From Streptomyces ardesiacus (lineage in GTDB: Bacteria > Actinomycetota > Actinomycetes > Streptomycetales > Streptomycetaceae), in NCBI RefSeq assembly GCF_003112575.1, contig NZ_BEWC01000003.1:372001-436000 (forward strand): a stretch of DNA of 64,000 nucleotides, given 5' to 3'. Position 1 is the stretch's first letter. Each line of letters opens with the position of its first letter. This document shows, one piece after another, positions 9,326 through 17,324 of this stretch. The translations under genes and the position numbers were made by a program. Under the pieces are notes generated by a model, which saw nothing but the letters and a program-made list of their open reading frames with translations, did not search any database and was not told the origin of the DNA.

Positions 9326-9469
9326 CTCATCTTCCTCACGACGCATCTCGCCGTGAGACGGATTTGGCACCTTCCCTAGCCGGGAGCCTCGCCACGTCTG
9401 TGTGACAAGAGCCGGCTGGAGGGTTGCCGGGGCTTCATCGGGCCGTATCCCTCTGCCCCTCTGGATGAG
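9326..9469 (-). ncRNA. SAM riboswitch (SAM-I/SAM-IV superfamily)
   Basis: The minus-strand leader of the ThrC-like gene contains the conserved SAM-binding core: CTCATCCAGAGGGG, then GAGGGATACGGCCCGATGAA, CCCCGGCAACCCTCC, and GGGAAGGTGCCAAATCC. CTCATC (9469-9464) can pair with GATGAG (9331-9326) to close P1, with a CTCAC/GTGAG hairpin just before it. The P1 3' strand overlaps the purine-rich GAGGAG (9328-9323) in front of the coding region, so ligand binding could hide a ribosome-binding segment. SAM-I and SAM-IV share this core; I cannot choose between them by eye. Confidence 0.9.
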
Positions 9470-9612
9470 CGGTATGTGGTTGTTGTTCGGTTGTGCGCGC
9501 GGCGACCCCGGCATGCGGTGGTCCCACGCGTTGTTCAAGACTGTAACCGAAGGCCAGGACGGTTGAGATAGTCGTCCGTAAGGCGAGATGGATCACAAAG
9601 GAGTCACCGGAC

Positions 9613-10557
9613 GTGCTGGAAGAAGTCGAGCGCTGGCTGAACGCGCGCTCCTGGTCCGCCGGGGACCGGCCCGTCCAGCACCTTCTGTCCGCGAAGCGCG
9701 CCACCGGGCAGTCGGTCAGCGTGGTGCTCCCCGCCCTGGACGAGGAGGCGACGGTCGGCGACATCGTCACGGTGATCCGGCGGGAGCTGATGCTCCGGGT
9801 TCCGCTGGTCGACGAGATCGTGGTCGTGGACTCCGGCTCCGGCGACCGTACGGCGGAGGTCGCCGCGGCGGCGGGAGCGCGCGTCGAGCACCGGGACGCG
9901 ATCCTCCCGCGCATCCCCGCCCTGCCGGGCAAGGGCGAGGTGCTGTGGCGGTCGCTGCTGGTCACCGGCGGGGACATCGTCTGCTTCGTCGACGCCGACC
10001 TGCGGGAGTTCTCCGCCGACTTCGTCTCCGGGATCGTGGGCCCGCTGCTCACCGACCCGGACGTGCACCTCGTCAAGGCCATGTACGACCGCCCGCTGGG
10101 CACGGCTCCCGGGCAGGGCGGCCGGGTCACGGAGCTGATGGCCCGCCCCCTGCTCAACATGCACTGGCCGCGGCTGGCCGGCTTCGTCCAGCCGCTGGGC
10201 GGCGAGTACGCGGCCCGCCGCTCCCTGCTGGAACGGCTCCCCTTCCCGGTCGGCTACGGCGTCGAGCTGGGCATGCTGGTCGACGCCCTGCACCTGGTGG
10301 GCCTGGACGCGCTCGCCCAGGTCGACGTCGGCGTCCGCGTCCACCGCCACCAGGACGGCCGGGCCCTGGGCCGGATGGCCGCCGCGATCTACCGCACCGC
10401 CCAGCTCCGCCTGGCCCGCGGCCACCTGGTCCGCCCGACGCTCACCCAGTTCGAGCGCGGCGTGGACGGCTTCGAGCCGCGCACCTACACCGTGGACACC
10501 GAGGAGCGCCCGCCGATGACGGAGATCGCGGAGTACGCGGCCCGGCGGGTGGCCTGA
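9613..10557 (+). CDS. gpgS: glucosyl-3-phosphoglycerate synthase (GT81)
   Basis: 314 aa from GTG 9613, with AAAGGAG 9 nt upstream. The protein is a GT-A glycosyltransferase: VSVVLPALDEEATVG for nucleotide-sugar binding, EIVVVDSGSGDRT, the metal motif DADLREF, and the GpgS-typical RVTELMARPLLN followed by GFVQPLGGEYAARR. It should transfer glucose from UDP-glucose to 3-phosphoglycerate, the first step to glucosylglycerate and, in mycobacteria, to methylglucose lipopolysaccharide. Length fits the family. It is monocistronic and adjacent to trehalose synthesis genes, which share UDP-glucose and compatible-solute roles. Confidence 0.88.
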   Translation: MLEEVERWLNARSWSAGDRPVQHLLSAKRATGQSVSVVLPALDEEATVGDIVTVIRRELMLRVPLVDEIVVVDSGSGDRTAEVAAAAGARVEHRDAILPRIPALPGKGEVLWRSLLVTGGDIVCFVDADLREFSADFVSGIVGPLLTDPDVHLVKAMYDRPLGTAPGQGGRVTELMARPLLNMHWPRLAGFVQPLGGEYAARRSLLERLPFPVGYGVELGMLVDALHLVGLDALAQVDVGVRVHRHQDGRALGRMAAAIYRTAQLRLARGHLVRPTLTQFERGVDGFEPRTYTVDTEERPPMTEIAEYAARRVA

Positions 10558-10567
10558 GCGCCGGGCC

Positions 10568-11308
10568 TCAGCCGGGGACGCCGTCCGACCAGCGCCACCT
10601 GCCGCCGGAGTCGCGTTCGCAGGTCAGGTACTCGCCGCCGCGGCCGTGGGTGCTCAGCCCGTGGTGCTTGTCGGCACAGAACTGGCCGTCGGCGTAGCAG
10701 TTGCCGGCGGGGCTCTTCAGCTCGCACACGGCGCCGCCCCCGCCGCCCCCGCTCGTACCGCCACCCCCGGTGCCGCCGCCGGTTCCGCCCGTGGCGCCGC
10801 CCGGGGCCTTCGTCGGCAACGGGGCCGGAGGCGGGGTGTGCAGCAGGCGCCCGGCGCAGTCGCGGCCGTCGCGGGGAACGGTGAAGGTCACGGCGCCGGG
10901 GCCGCCGCTCTGCTCGCAGACCTTCTCGTCGAGGCCCCAGGAGGACGCCCGCTGTCCGGTGCCCTGGAGGCGCACGGTGTAGTCGACGTGCGCGCCCTTG
11001 GCGGCGAGGACGGCCGAACCCATGGTGCGGCCGGTGAGGTCCCGCAGCGTGACGGCGGTCGGGGTCGGCGTCGGAGTCGGGGTGGGCGTCGCGGTCCCGG
11101 TACTGGGGGACGCCTCGGGGGTGGGGCTGTCGCTCGGCGTGGCGGTGGCGGTGGCCGTCGCGGCCGCCGCCCGGGCCCCGGTGCTCGTGTCGCCGTCGCC
11201 GTCGCCGTCGCCGCAGCCCGCCAGGGTCAGCGCGCACGCCGCGACCAGTGCCGTCGCGCCGGCGAGTCCGCTCGTGCGCCGGTGTCGTGTACGGATGCGT
11301 ATGGGCAT
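10568..11308 (-). CDS. secreted lipoprotein with PASTA-like domain
   Basis: 246 aa from ATG 11308. A signal peptide ends in the lipobox LAGC, followed by a Thr/Pro/Ser-rich spacer with several TPTP steps, then a PASTA-like segment (VTLRDLTGRTMGSAVLAAKG with WGLDEKVCEQ) around residues 90-150. A Gly-rich linker leads to a Cys-rich C-terminus (CELKSPAGNCYADGQFC). It is predicted to be anchored outside the membrane; PASTA-like domains often contact cell-wall precursors. The function is unknown. It converges with gpgS, 10 nt apart. Confidence 0.8.
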   Translation of the reverse strand: MPIRIRTRHRRTSGLAGATALVAACALTLAGCGDGDGDGDTSTGARAAAATATATATPSDSPTPEASPSTGTATPTPTPTPTPTAVTLRDLTGRTMGSAVLAAKGAHVDYTVRLQGTGQRASSWGLDEKVCEQSGGPGAVTFTVPRDGRDCAGRLLHTPPPAPLPTKAPGGATGGTGGGTGGGGTSGGGGGGAVCELKSPAGNCYADGQFCADKHHGLSTHGRGGEYLTCERDSGGRWRWSDGVPG

Positions 11309-11454
11309 GGTGCGCCCGCCCCCCAAGAAGTTGAAATGTGCACCGCATATCCTCGGCCCGTTCACAGTTCCCCCACAAGAGGCGTGACCGAATCGTCGTC
11401 GGGGTGACGCCGGGGAACGTTTGAGGTGCGTGGGGCCGGGCTAGGTTGAGGCGT

Positions 11455-12843
11455 ATGGCTTCAAGCTTCGGTGCTGCTCAGGTGCTGGTCGCCTCCAACC
11501 GGGGGCCGGTCTCGTACGAGGTGCGGGAGGACGGGTCGCTGCACGCCAAACGGGGTGGTGGCGGGCTCGTGTCGGGACTGTCGGCCATCGGGCCCGACGC
11601 CGGTGCGCTGTGGGTGTGCTCGGCGCTCGGCGACGGCGACCGCGAGGCGGTGCGGCGCGGGGTCGGCGAGGACGGCGTACGGATGCTGGACGTGCCGGCC
11701 GACGTGCACGCGGACGCGTACAACGGGATCGCGAACTCGGTGCTGTGGTTCGTGCACCACATGCTGTACCAGACGCCCCTGGAGCCGGTCTTCGACGCGG
11801 AGTTCCGGCGGCAGTGGGCCTCCTACGAGGCGTACAACCGGGCCTTCGCCGAGGCACTGGCCGAGGAGGCGGCCGAGGGCGCCGTCGCGATCGTGCAGGA
11901 CTACCACCTGACGCTGGTGCCGGGGATGCTGCGCGAGCTGCGTCCGGACCTCAGGATCGGCCACTTCTCGCACACGCCGTGGGCCCCGGTGGACTACTTC
12001 CGGCTGCTGCCGGACGACATCGCCGAGCAGGTGCTGCGCGGGATGCTGGGCGCCGACCGGCTCGGGTTCCTCACCCGGCGCTGGGCCGACGCGTTCACCG
12101 CCTGCTGCGACGCCGTCGTGGGCGGGCTCGGCGGCACGGAGATCGGCGTGCACGGGCTGGGCGCCGACGGGGACTTCCTGCGGAAGCGCTCGCACGAGGC
12201 CGACGTCGAGGAACGGATGGCGGAGCTGCGGGCGGAGATCGGGGAGGGACGCCGCACGATCGTGCGGGTGGACCGGACCGAGCTGTCCAAGAACATCGTG
12301 CGGGGGCTGCTCGCCTACCGGGAGCTGCTGGCCGGGCGGCCCGAGTGGCGCGAGCGGGTCGTGCACGTCGCGTTCGCCTACCCCTCGCGGCAGGACCTCG
12401 CCGTGTACCGGGAGTACACGGCCGAGGTGGAGCGGGTGGCGAACGCGGTCAACGAGGAGTTCGGCACCCCGGGGTGGACGCCGGTCGTGCTGAATCTCAA
12501 GGACGACTTCGCGCGGTCGCTGGCGGCGTACCGGCTGGCGGACGTGGCACTCGTCAACCCCGTCCGGGACGGGATGAACCTGGTCGCGAAGGAGGTGCCG
12601 GTCGTCTCCGACCAGGGGTGCGCGCTGGTGCTGTCGCGGGAGGCCGGGGCGTACGAGGAGCTGGGCGCGGACGCGGTGGTCGTGAACCCGTACGACGTGG
12701 TGGGCACGGCGGACGCGCTGCACGCGGCGCTCGGCCTGCCGGCGGGGGAACGGGCCGAGCGGTCGGAGCGGCTGGCCGCCGCCGGTACCGCGTTGCCCCC
12801 GGCGCGGTGGTTCCTGGAGCAGTTGGACGCGCTGCGCGGCTGA
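11455..12843 (+). CDS. otsA: alpha,alpha-trehalose-phosphate synthase
   Basis: 462 aa from ATG 11455 (an in-frame TTG at 11446 adds three residues). GT20 motifs are intact: SNRGPVSY, the Gly-rich loop RGGGGLVSGL, QDYHLTLVP, GHFSHTPW, RVDRTELSKNIVRGL, and NPVRDGMNLVAKE for sugar-nucleotide binding. It should form trehalose-6-phosphate from an NDP-glucose and glucose-6-phosphate in the cytoplasm. The partner phosphatase gene otsB lies on the opposite strand about 630 nt beyond its end, with a lipoprotein gene between. The pathway supplies trehalose for stress and spores. Confidence 0.95.
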   Translation: MASSFGAAQVLVASNRGPVSYEVREDGSLHAKRGGGGLVSGLSAIGPDAGALWVCSALGDGDREAVRRGVGEDGVRMLDVPADVHADAYNGIANSVLWFVHHMLYQTPLEPVFDAEFRRQWASYEAYNRAFAEALAEEAAEGAVAIVQDYHLTLVPGMLRELRPDLRIGHFSHTPWAPVDYFRLLPDDIAEQVLRGMLGADRLGFLTRRWADAFTACCDAVVGGLGGTEIGVHGLGADGDFLRKRSHEADVEERMAELRAEIGEGRRTIVRVDRTELSKNIVRGLLAYRELLAGRPEWRERVVHVAFAYPSRQDLAVYREYTAEVERVANAVNEEFGTPGWTPVVLNLKDDFARSLAAYRLADVALVNPVRDGMNLVAKEVPVVSDQGCALVLSREAGAYEELGADAVVVNPYDVVGTADALHAALGLPAGERAERSERLAAAGTALPPARWFLEQLDALRG

Positions 12844-12847
12844 CGGG

Positions 12848-13333
12848 CTACTCGGCCCGGACCGGCGGGCAGGTGCCGGTCTCCTCGCCGATCGAGTTGA
12901 TCTCCGCGTTCGGCCTCGGGTCGCCCGCGTAGTTCACCTGGTCCGTGCACTTCACCCCGTCCTGCTTCGGGGTGCCGGACGGGGTGCCGCCCGACTGCGG
13001 CTCGGGGCAGGTGCCGGTCTCCTCGCCGATCGAGTTGATCTCCGCGTTCGGCCTGGGGTCGCCCGCGTAGTTCACCCGGTCCGTGCACTTCTGCCCCCGG
13101 TCCGGCTTCGACTCCTCCGGGGTGCGCGAGGACGTGCCGCCGGTGGCGCTCCCCCCGGCCGGGGCCGAGTCGCCGGCGGCGGGGGGCTGCGCGGTGCCCG
13201 TCGCGGTGGCGGTGGGGGAGCCCGAGGCGAGGGCGTCGTAGGGGCCGCCGCCGCCGCCGTTGCCGCAGGCGGTGAGGGCCAGGCCGAGGGCCACGGCGGC
13301 GAGGGCGAGCATCGGGGTCGTACGAGCGGACAT
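12848..13333 (-). CDS. lipoprotein with duplicated Cys-containing repeat
   Basis: 161 aa from ATG 13333, with GGAGGA 8 nt upstream. The signal peptide ends in the lipobox LTAC. A Gly/Pro/Thr-rich linker is followed by two nearly identical copies of a 28-aa unit beginning KCTD(R/Q)VNYAGDPRPNAEINS and ending GEETGTCP. The two copies are also very similar in DNA (about 12877-12948 and 13003-13091). I know this repeat only as a recurrent feature of small Streptomyces exported proteins, and its role is unknown. It converges on otsA with a 4-nt gap. Confidence 0.82.
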   Translation of the reverse strand: MSARTTPMLALAAVALGLALTACGNGGGGGPYDALASGSPTATATGTAQPPAAGDSAPAGGSATGGTSSRTPEESKPDRGQKCTDRVNYAGDPRPNAEINSIGEETGTCPEPQSGGTPSGTPKQDGVKCTDQVNYAGDPRPNAEINSIGEETGTCPPVRAE

Positions 13334-13471
13334 GACGGGTTCCTCCACGGTCTTGGGCCTCACTGAGCGGCTCTACGGCGTGCAAGAGCGTGGGGGCGGC
13401 AGACCGGGTTGCCCCGCCCGCGGGGTCCGGACACGTCTGTGACAGGCGGGGGAACCGTCCGTGACGTTGTC

Positions 13472-14344
13472 TCAGGCCAGCCGGTGGGCGAGGGCCGCCA
13501 GGAGGGCGACCACACCGGCGGGGCCGGGGACCTCGACGTCGGCGCGCTTGCGCAGTTCCGTCACCTCGTCGCTGGCGCTGCAGACCAGCAGCCCGGGGGT
13601 GCCCTCGGCGCGGAGGGTGTCGACCGCCGCGTAGGCCGGGAGGTCGCCGAGGTCGTCGCCGGCGAAGAGGACGCAGGCCGCGTCGAGGGAGTGGGCGTAG
13701 GAGCGCAGCGCCGCGCCCTTGTCCATGCCGGGCGGGCGCAGTTCCAGGACCATGCGGCCGGGCTCGACGATCAGGCTGTGGCGCCGGGCCAGGTCGGCGA
13801 GGGGGGCACGCAGGGCTTCGAAGGCGGCGTGCGGGTCGGGGGCGCGGCGGGTGTGGACGGCGACCGCGTGGCCCTTGTCCTCCGTCCAGGTGCCCCGGGC
13901 CGCGGCCCCGGTCCGCTCCAGCAGCCCCGGCAGTTCGGCGCGGACGGCGGCGACGCCGGGGTGCGGTGCGGGCGTGGCGAGGGTCCCGGTGGCGGCGTCC
14001 CAGCGCTCGGCGCCGTAGTGGCCGAGGACGACGAGGTGGTCCAGGCCGGGGACGCCCGCGAAGCCGCCGTGGTGGACGGCGACCTCGGCGGGGCGGCCGG
14101 TGAGGACCGCGACGGAGGCGACCTTCGGGGCCAGGGCGGCGAGCGCCGGCACGGCATCCGGGTGGGCGCGGGCCTGGTCGGGGTCGGGCACGATCGGGGC
14201 GAGCGTGCCGTCGAAGTCGAGCACGACCACCGCCCGGCCGGGGTCGGCGAGGAAGGCGTCCAGTCCTGCGCGTCCGGCGGCCGTCGCGGGCGTCGGCAGG
14301 GAGTGTGGGGAGTCGTCTCGGGTGGAGTCCTGGTGGCTGCCCAT
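13472..14344 (-). CDS. otsB: trehalose-6-phosphate phosphatase
   Basis: 290 aa from ATG 14344. The protein is HAD-like: motif I is VVLDFDGTLAP with the nucleophilic and acid/base Asp (about residues 43-45), motif II is VLTGRP, and the late motif is FAGDDLGDLPAY. It should remove phosphate from trehalose-6-phosphate to give trehalose. Together with otsA it completes OtsAB synthesis, but the two are convergently arranged around a lipoprotein gene and not an operon. The first 25 residues are a variable polar extension. Confidence 0.92.
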   Translation of the reverse strand: MGSHQDSTRDDSPHSLPTPATAAGRAGLDAFLADPGRAVVVLDFDGTLAPIVPDPDQARAHPDAVPALAALAPKVASVAVLTGRPAEVAVHHGGFAGVPGLDHLVVLGHYGAERWDAATGTLATPAPHPGVAAVRAELPGLLERTGAAARGTWTEDKGHAVAVHTRRAPDPHAAFEALRAPLADLARRHSLIVEPGRMVLELRPPGMDKGAALRSYAHSLDAACVLFAGDDLGDLPAYAAVDTLRAEGTPGLLVCSASDEVTELRKRADVEVPGPAGVVALLAALAHRLA

Positions 14345-14609
14345 ACCGGGAACCTATCCCGCGGGGGCCGGGCGCACGCCTCACATCCGCCCACGCCACG
14401 ACGGCCGCGTCCCGGCGTACCGGTGCCGCTCTGCCGCCCCTCCGCCGGCCGGCCCGGCGGGGCGGCGCTCCGCCCGACACACATCAGCACGTCCGCACAT
14501 CAGCACATCCCACGGACCGGCGCGGGCCCCCGGCCCCCATGCCCACCCCTGAGACCGGCCGGGGCGGGCCGCCGGGCGTGCCGGCGCCCGCGCGCCGTGG
14601 GCCGCTGCC

Positions 14610-14625
14610 CCGCCCGCGCGGGCGG
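14610..14625 (-). terminator. possible terminator of the DUF3263 gene
   Basis: CCGCCCGCGCGGGCGG is a perfect 16-nt palindrome just after the stop codon of the following minus-strand gene. The remaining intergenic DNA (14345-14609) is GC-rich, contains repeats of a CAGCAC(A/G)TCC unit near 14484-14509, and holds nothing else I can support. Confidence 0.4.
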
Positions 14626-14626
14626 C

Positions 14627-14860
14627 TCAGCGCTCCGCGCGGCGGGAGTCGCGTACGCGGCGCAGGCGGTTGACCGTGACCGGGTCCGCGGCCAGGGCGC
14701 GGGGGTCGTCCAGGAGGGCGTTGAGGAGCTGGTAGTAGCGGACGGGGGCCAGGCCCAGCTCCTCGCGGACGGCGCGCTCCTTGGCGCCGGGGCCGGAAAA
14801 GCCCCGGCGTTCCATCGCGAGGATGCTCAGCTCCCGCTCGGCCAGCTCTCCCGGGTCCAT
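14627..14860 (-). CDS. DUF3263 family protein
   Basis: 77 aa from ATG 14860; an in-frame TTG at 14890 would add ten residues. The segment LSILAMERRGFSGPGAKERA followed by LGLAPVRYYQLLNALLDDP is typical of DUF3263, a small helical actinobacterial family with a helix-turn-helix-like look. No function is established. It lies between otsB and the solute-binding lipoprotein gene, all on the same strand, with a 39-nt gap to the latter's stop, so it may be read from that upstream transcript. Confidence 0.85.
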   Translation of the reverse strand: MDPGELAERELSILAMERRGFSGPGAKERAVREELGLAPVRYYQLLNALLDDPRALAADPVTVNRLRRVRDSRRAER

Positions 14861-14899
14861 GTACGGCACCGTAACGCCCGCCACCGACAACGCGGGCCG

Positions 14900-16165
14900 C
14901 TACCCCTCGCTGCCGGCCCGCACGGCCGTCGTCTGGATCTGGCCGAGGACCTCCTTGGGGCTGCCGCCCGGGGCGACCGCCTCGCCGATGCGCTTCTTGA
15001 CGTCCGCGCTGACCGAGGCCCAGGAGGTCTTGCCGACCGGGTAGAGCTGGGAGAGCAGCAGCTCGTCCAGGAACGGCTTGAGCTTCCGGTCCTCCGCCGC
15101 CGTGCTCATGGTCCGCGAGGCGGAGGTGGTCACCGGCAGCAGGCCGTACTCGCGGGAGAAGTCGAGGACGTTCTCCTCGCTGTAGACGAAGTCGAGGAAG
15201 TCACCGACCTCCTCCTGGTGGCCGTTCTTCTTGAAGGCCGTCATCCAGTCGGAGACGCCGAGGGTGTTCCTGCTCTCGCCGTCGATGCCCGGGGTGGTCA
15301 CCATGCCGTACTTCACCCCCTTCTCGGAGGCCGCCTTCATCAGCGAGGGGTGGCCGTTGAGCATGCCCACGTCGCCGTTGGCGAAGGCCTCGAAGGCGGC
15401 GGCGCGGTTGAGCCGGCCCGGGGCGACGGGTCCGGTGAGGCCCTTGCCGACCAGTTCGTCGCGCAGCCAGGTGAAGGTGGTGACGTTCTGCGGGGAGTCG
15501 ACGGAGTAGGTGCCGACGTCGTCGGTGTAGCCGCCCCCGCCGCTGAGCATCCACTGCATCGTCTCGGCCGGCGCCTCCTCGGGGCCCAGCGGCAGGGCGT
15601 ACGGGTACTTCACGCCCTCCTCCTCCAGCGCCTCGGCGGCCTTCGCGAGGTCGTCCCAGGACTTCGGCGGCTGGAGTCCGGCCTTGTCGAAGAGGGTCTT
15701 GTTGTAGAAGAGCACGCGCGTGGAGGCCGCGAAGGGCAGGCCGTACTGCACGTTGTTGACCTGGCCGGCGCCGGCCAGCTGGGAGACGAAGTCGGCCTGG
15801 ACCGGTATGGAGAGGACGTCGTCGGCCCGGTAGAGCAGGCCCTCGTCCGCGTAGTCGGAGTAGGCGCCGATCTGCGCCATGTCGGGCGCCCTGCCCGCCT
15901 CGACCATCTCGCGGACCTTGCGGTCGACGTCGTTCCACGAGTAGACGGTGACGTCCACGTGCACGTCGGGGTTCTTCGCCTCGTAGGACTCGACCAGCGC
16001 GTCCCAGTACTTCTGGGAGCTGTTCTCCTTGCCGTCGCCGTAGTCGGCGGCGACCAGCTTCAGGGTCACCCCGTCCGAGTCGCCGGTCAGCCCGCAGCCG
16101 CCGAGGACCGCCGTCATGCCCAGTGCGGACACCACCGCGATCGTTCCTGTCCTACGCCGCCGCAC
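14900..16165 (-). CDS. ABC sugar transporter substrate-binding lipoprotein
   Basis: 421 aa from GTG 16165, chosen because GGGG lies 7 nt upstream and the chain then begins with a proper signal peptide (VRRRRTGTIAVVSALG ... LGGC lipobox). The body is a family 1 extracellular solute-binding protein with typical segments RAPDMAQIGAYSDYADEGLL, YGLPFAASTRVLFYNKTLF and the late FLDFVYSEEN. It should capture a sugar outside the membrane. No permease or ATPase genes are adjacent, so it must share them or act as an orphan sensor. It is divergent from nagK across two DasR-like boxes, which suggests an N-acetylglucosamine-related ligand. Confidence 0.9.
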   Translation of the reverse strand: MRRRRTGTIAVVSALGMTAVLGGCGLTGDSDGVTLKLVAADYGDGKENSSQKYWDALVESYEAKNPDVHVDVTVYSWNDVDRKVREMVEAGRAPDMAQIGAYSDYADEGLLYRADDVLSIPVQADFVSQLAGAGQVNNVQYGLPFAASTRVLFYNKTLFDKAGLQPPKSWDDLAKAAEALEEEGVKYPYALPLGPEEAPAETMQWMLSGGGGYTDDVGTYSVDSPQNVTTFTWLRDELVGKGLTGPVAPGRLNRAAAFEAFANGDVGMLNGHPSLMKAASEKGVKYGMVTTPGIDGESRNTLGVSDWMTAFKKNGHQEEVGDFLDFVYSEENVLDFSREYGLLPVTTSASRTMSTAAEDRKLKPFLDELLLSQLYPVGKTSWASVSADVKKRIGEAVAPGGSPKEVLGQIQTTAVRAGSEG

Positions 16166-16203
16166 CCTGAATCCCCAACCCTGCGTCTGTCCGCTTACCG
16201 GAT

Positions 16204-16219
16204 TAAGGTCTACACCACG
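16204..16219. promoter_or_regulatory. second, weaker dre-like box
   Basis: TAAGGTCTACACCACG matches the DasR consensus core GGTCTAGACCAC at 11 of 12 positions but diverges at the ends. It lies two nucleotides from the better box and closer to the solute-binding gene. Confidence 0.55.
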
Positions 16220-16221
16220 TG

Positions 16222-16237
16222 AGTGGACTAGACCTCT
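16222..16237. promoter_or_regulatory. DasR-responsive element (dre)
   Basis: AGTGGACTAGACCTCT matches the DasR consensus A(C/G)TGGTCTAGACCA(C/G)T at 14 of 16 positions. It is 27 nt upstream of nagK and 56 nt upstream of the divergent lipoprotein gene. DasR (GntR family) represses N-acetylglucosamine genes and is released by glucosamine-6-phosphate; nagKA is a known target in S. coelicolor. Confidence 0.85.
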
Positions 16238-16264
16238 CCCGGGTGGACGGGCCACACTGTCCCC

Positions 16265-17317
16265 GTGAGACATGTCATCGCCCTCGATGTGGGCGGCACC
16301 GGGATGAAGGCCGCCCTGGCGGGACCTGGGGGCGAACTGCTGCACCAGGCCCGCCGGGCCACCGGCCGCGAGCGGGGACCCGAGGCGGTCGTCGCGGGCA
16401 TCCTCGACTTCGCCGCCGAGCTGCGTGCCTACGGCGCCGACCGCTTCGGCGAGCCGGCCCGTGCCGCCGGCGTCGCCGTCCCCGGCATCGTCGACGCCGA
16501 GCAGGGCGTCGCCGTGTACGCGGCCAACCTCGGCTGGCGCGACGTACCGCTGCGCGGGCTGCTCGGCGAGCGGCTCGGCGGCATCCCGGTCGCCCTCGGC
16601 CACGACGTGCGCACCGGTGGGCTCGCCGAGGGCCGGATCGGCGCCGGACGGGGCGCCGACCGGTTCCTGTTCGTACCGCTGGGCACGGGGATCGCGGGCG
16701 CCATCGGCATCGACGGCCGGGTGGAGGCGGGCGCCCACGGCTTCGCGGGCGAGATCGGCCACGTCGTCGTCCGTCCCGGCGGCATCGCCTGCCCGTGCGG
16801 GCAGCGGGGCTGTCTGGAGCGGTTCGCGTCCGCGTCGGCGGTCAGCCAGGCGTGGGCCGAGGCCTGCGGCGACCCCGAGGCGGACGCCGCCGACTGCGCC
16901 AAGGCCGTCGAGTCGGGCGACGCCCGCGCGCTCGCCGTGTGGCGGGACGCCGTGGACGCGCTCGCCGACGGGCTGGTCACCGCGCTCACCCTGCTGGACC
17001 CGCGGGTCCTGATCATCGGTGGCGGCCTCGCCGAGGCGGGGGAAACCTTGTTCACACCGCTGCGGGACGCCGTCCGGCGGCGCGTCACCTTCCAGAAGCT
17101 GCCGGAGATCGTCCCCGCCGCACTCGGGGACACCGCCGGCTGCCTCGGTGCCGGGCTGATGGCCTGGGACCTGCTCGACACCGCTGCTCCGACTGCCGGT
17201 GCCGCCCCGGCCGCCACCGCCACGACAGGCACGGCGGCCACGGCCGCACCAACCGACACGGCTTCCACGGCCGACCCGACTTCCACGGCTCCCACGACCG
17301 TGACTCCCCGGAGGTAA
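16265..17317 (+). CDS. nagK: N-acetylglucosamine kinase (ROK family)
   Basis: 350 aa from GTG 16265. ROK features include the ATP motif ALDVGGTGMKAAL, the catalytic-region FAGEIGHVVVRPGG and the zinc motif CPCGQRGCLERFAS. It should phosphorylate GlcNAc to GlcNAc-6-phosphate, the substrate of the next gene. The stop overlaps the nagA ribosome site and nagA starts 7 nt later, so the two form an operon. No ribosome site is visible upstream; a near-leaderless transcript is possible. Residues from about 312 on are an unusual Thr/Ala/Pro tail absent from normal ROK kinases, which end near residue 310. Confidence 0.92.
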   Translation: MRHVIALDVGGTGMKAALAGPGGELLHQARRATGRERGPEAVVAGILDFAAELRAYGADRFGEPARAAGVAVPGIVDAEQGVAVYAANLGWRDVPLRGLLGERLGGIPVALGHDVRTGGLAEGRIGAGRGADRFLFVPLGTGIAGAIGIDGRVEAGAHGFAGEIGHVVVRPGGIACPCGQRGCLERFASASAVSQAWAEACGDPEADAADCAKAVESGDARALAVWRDAVDALADGLVTALTLLDPRVLIIGGGLAEAGETLFTPLRDAVRRRVTFQKLPEIVPAALGDTAGCLGAGLMAWDLLDTAAPTAGAAPAATATTGTAATAAPTDTASTADPTSTAPTTVTPRR

Positions 17318-17324
17318 CCACCTG

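Noticed and set aside
14484..14509. Regulatory repeat between otsB and the DUF3263 gene
   Set aside because: The CAGCAC(A/G)TCC-type repeats are short, imperfect and in unremarkable GC-rich spacer DNA.
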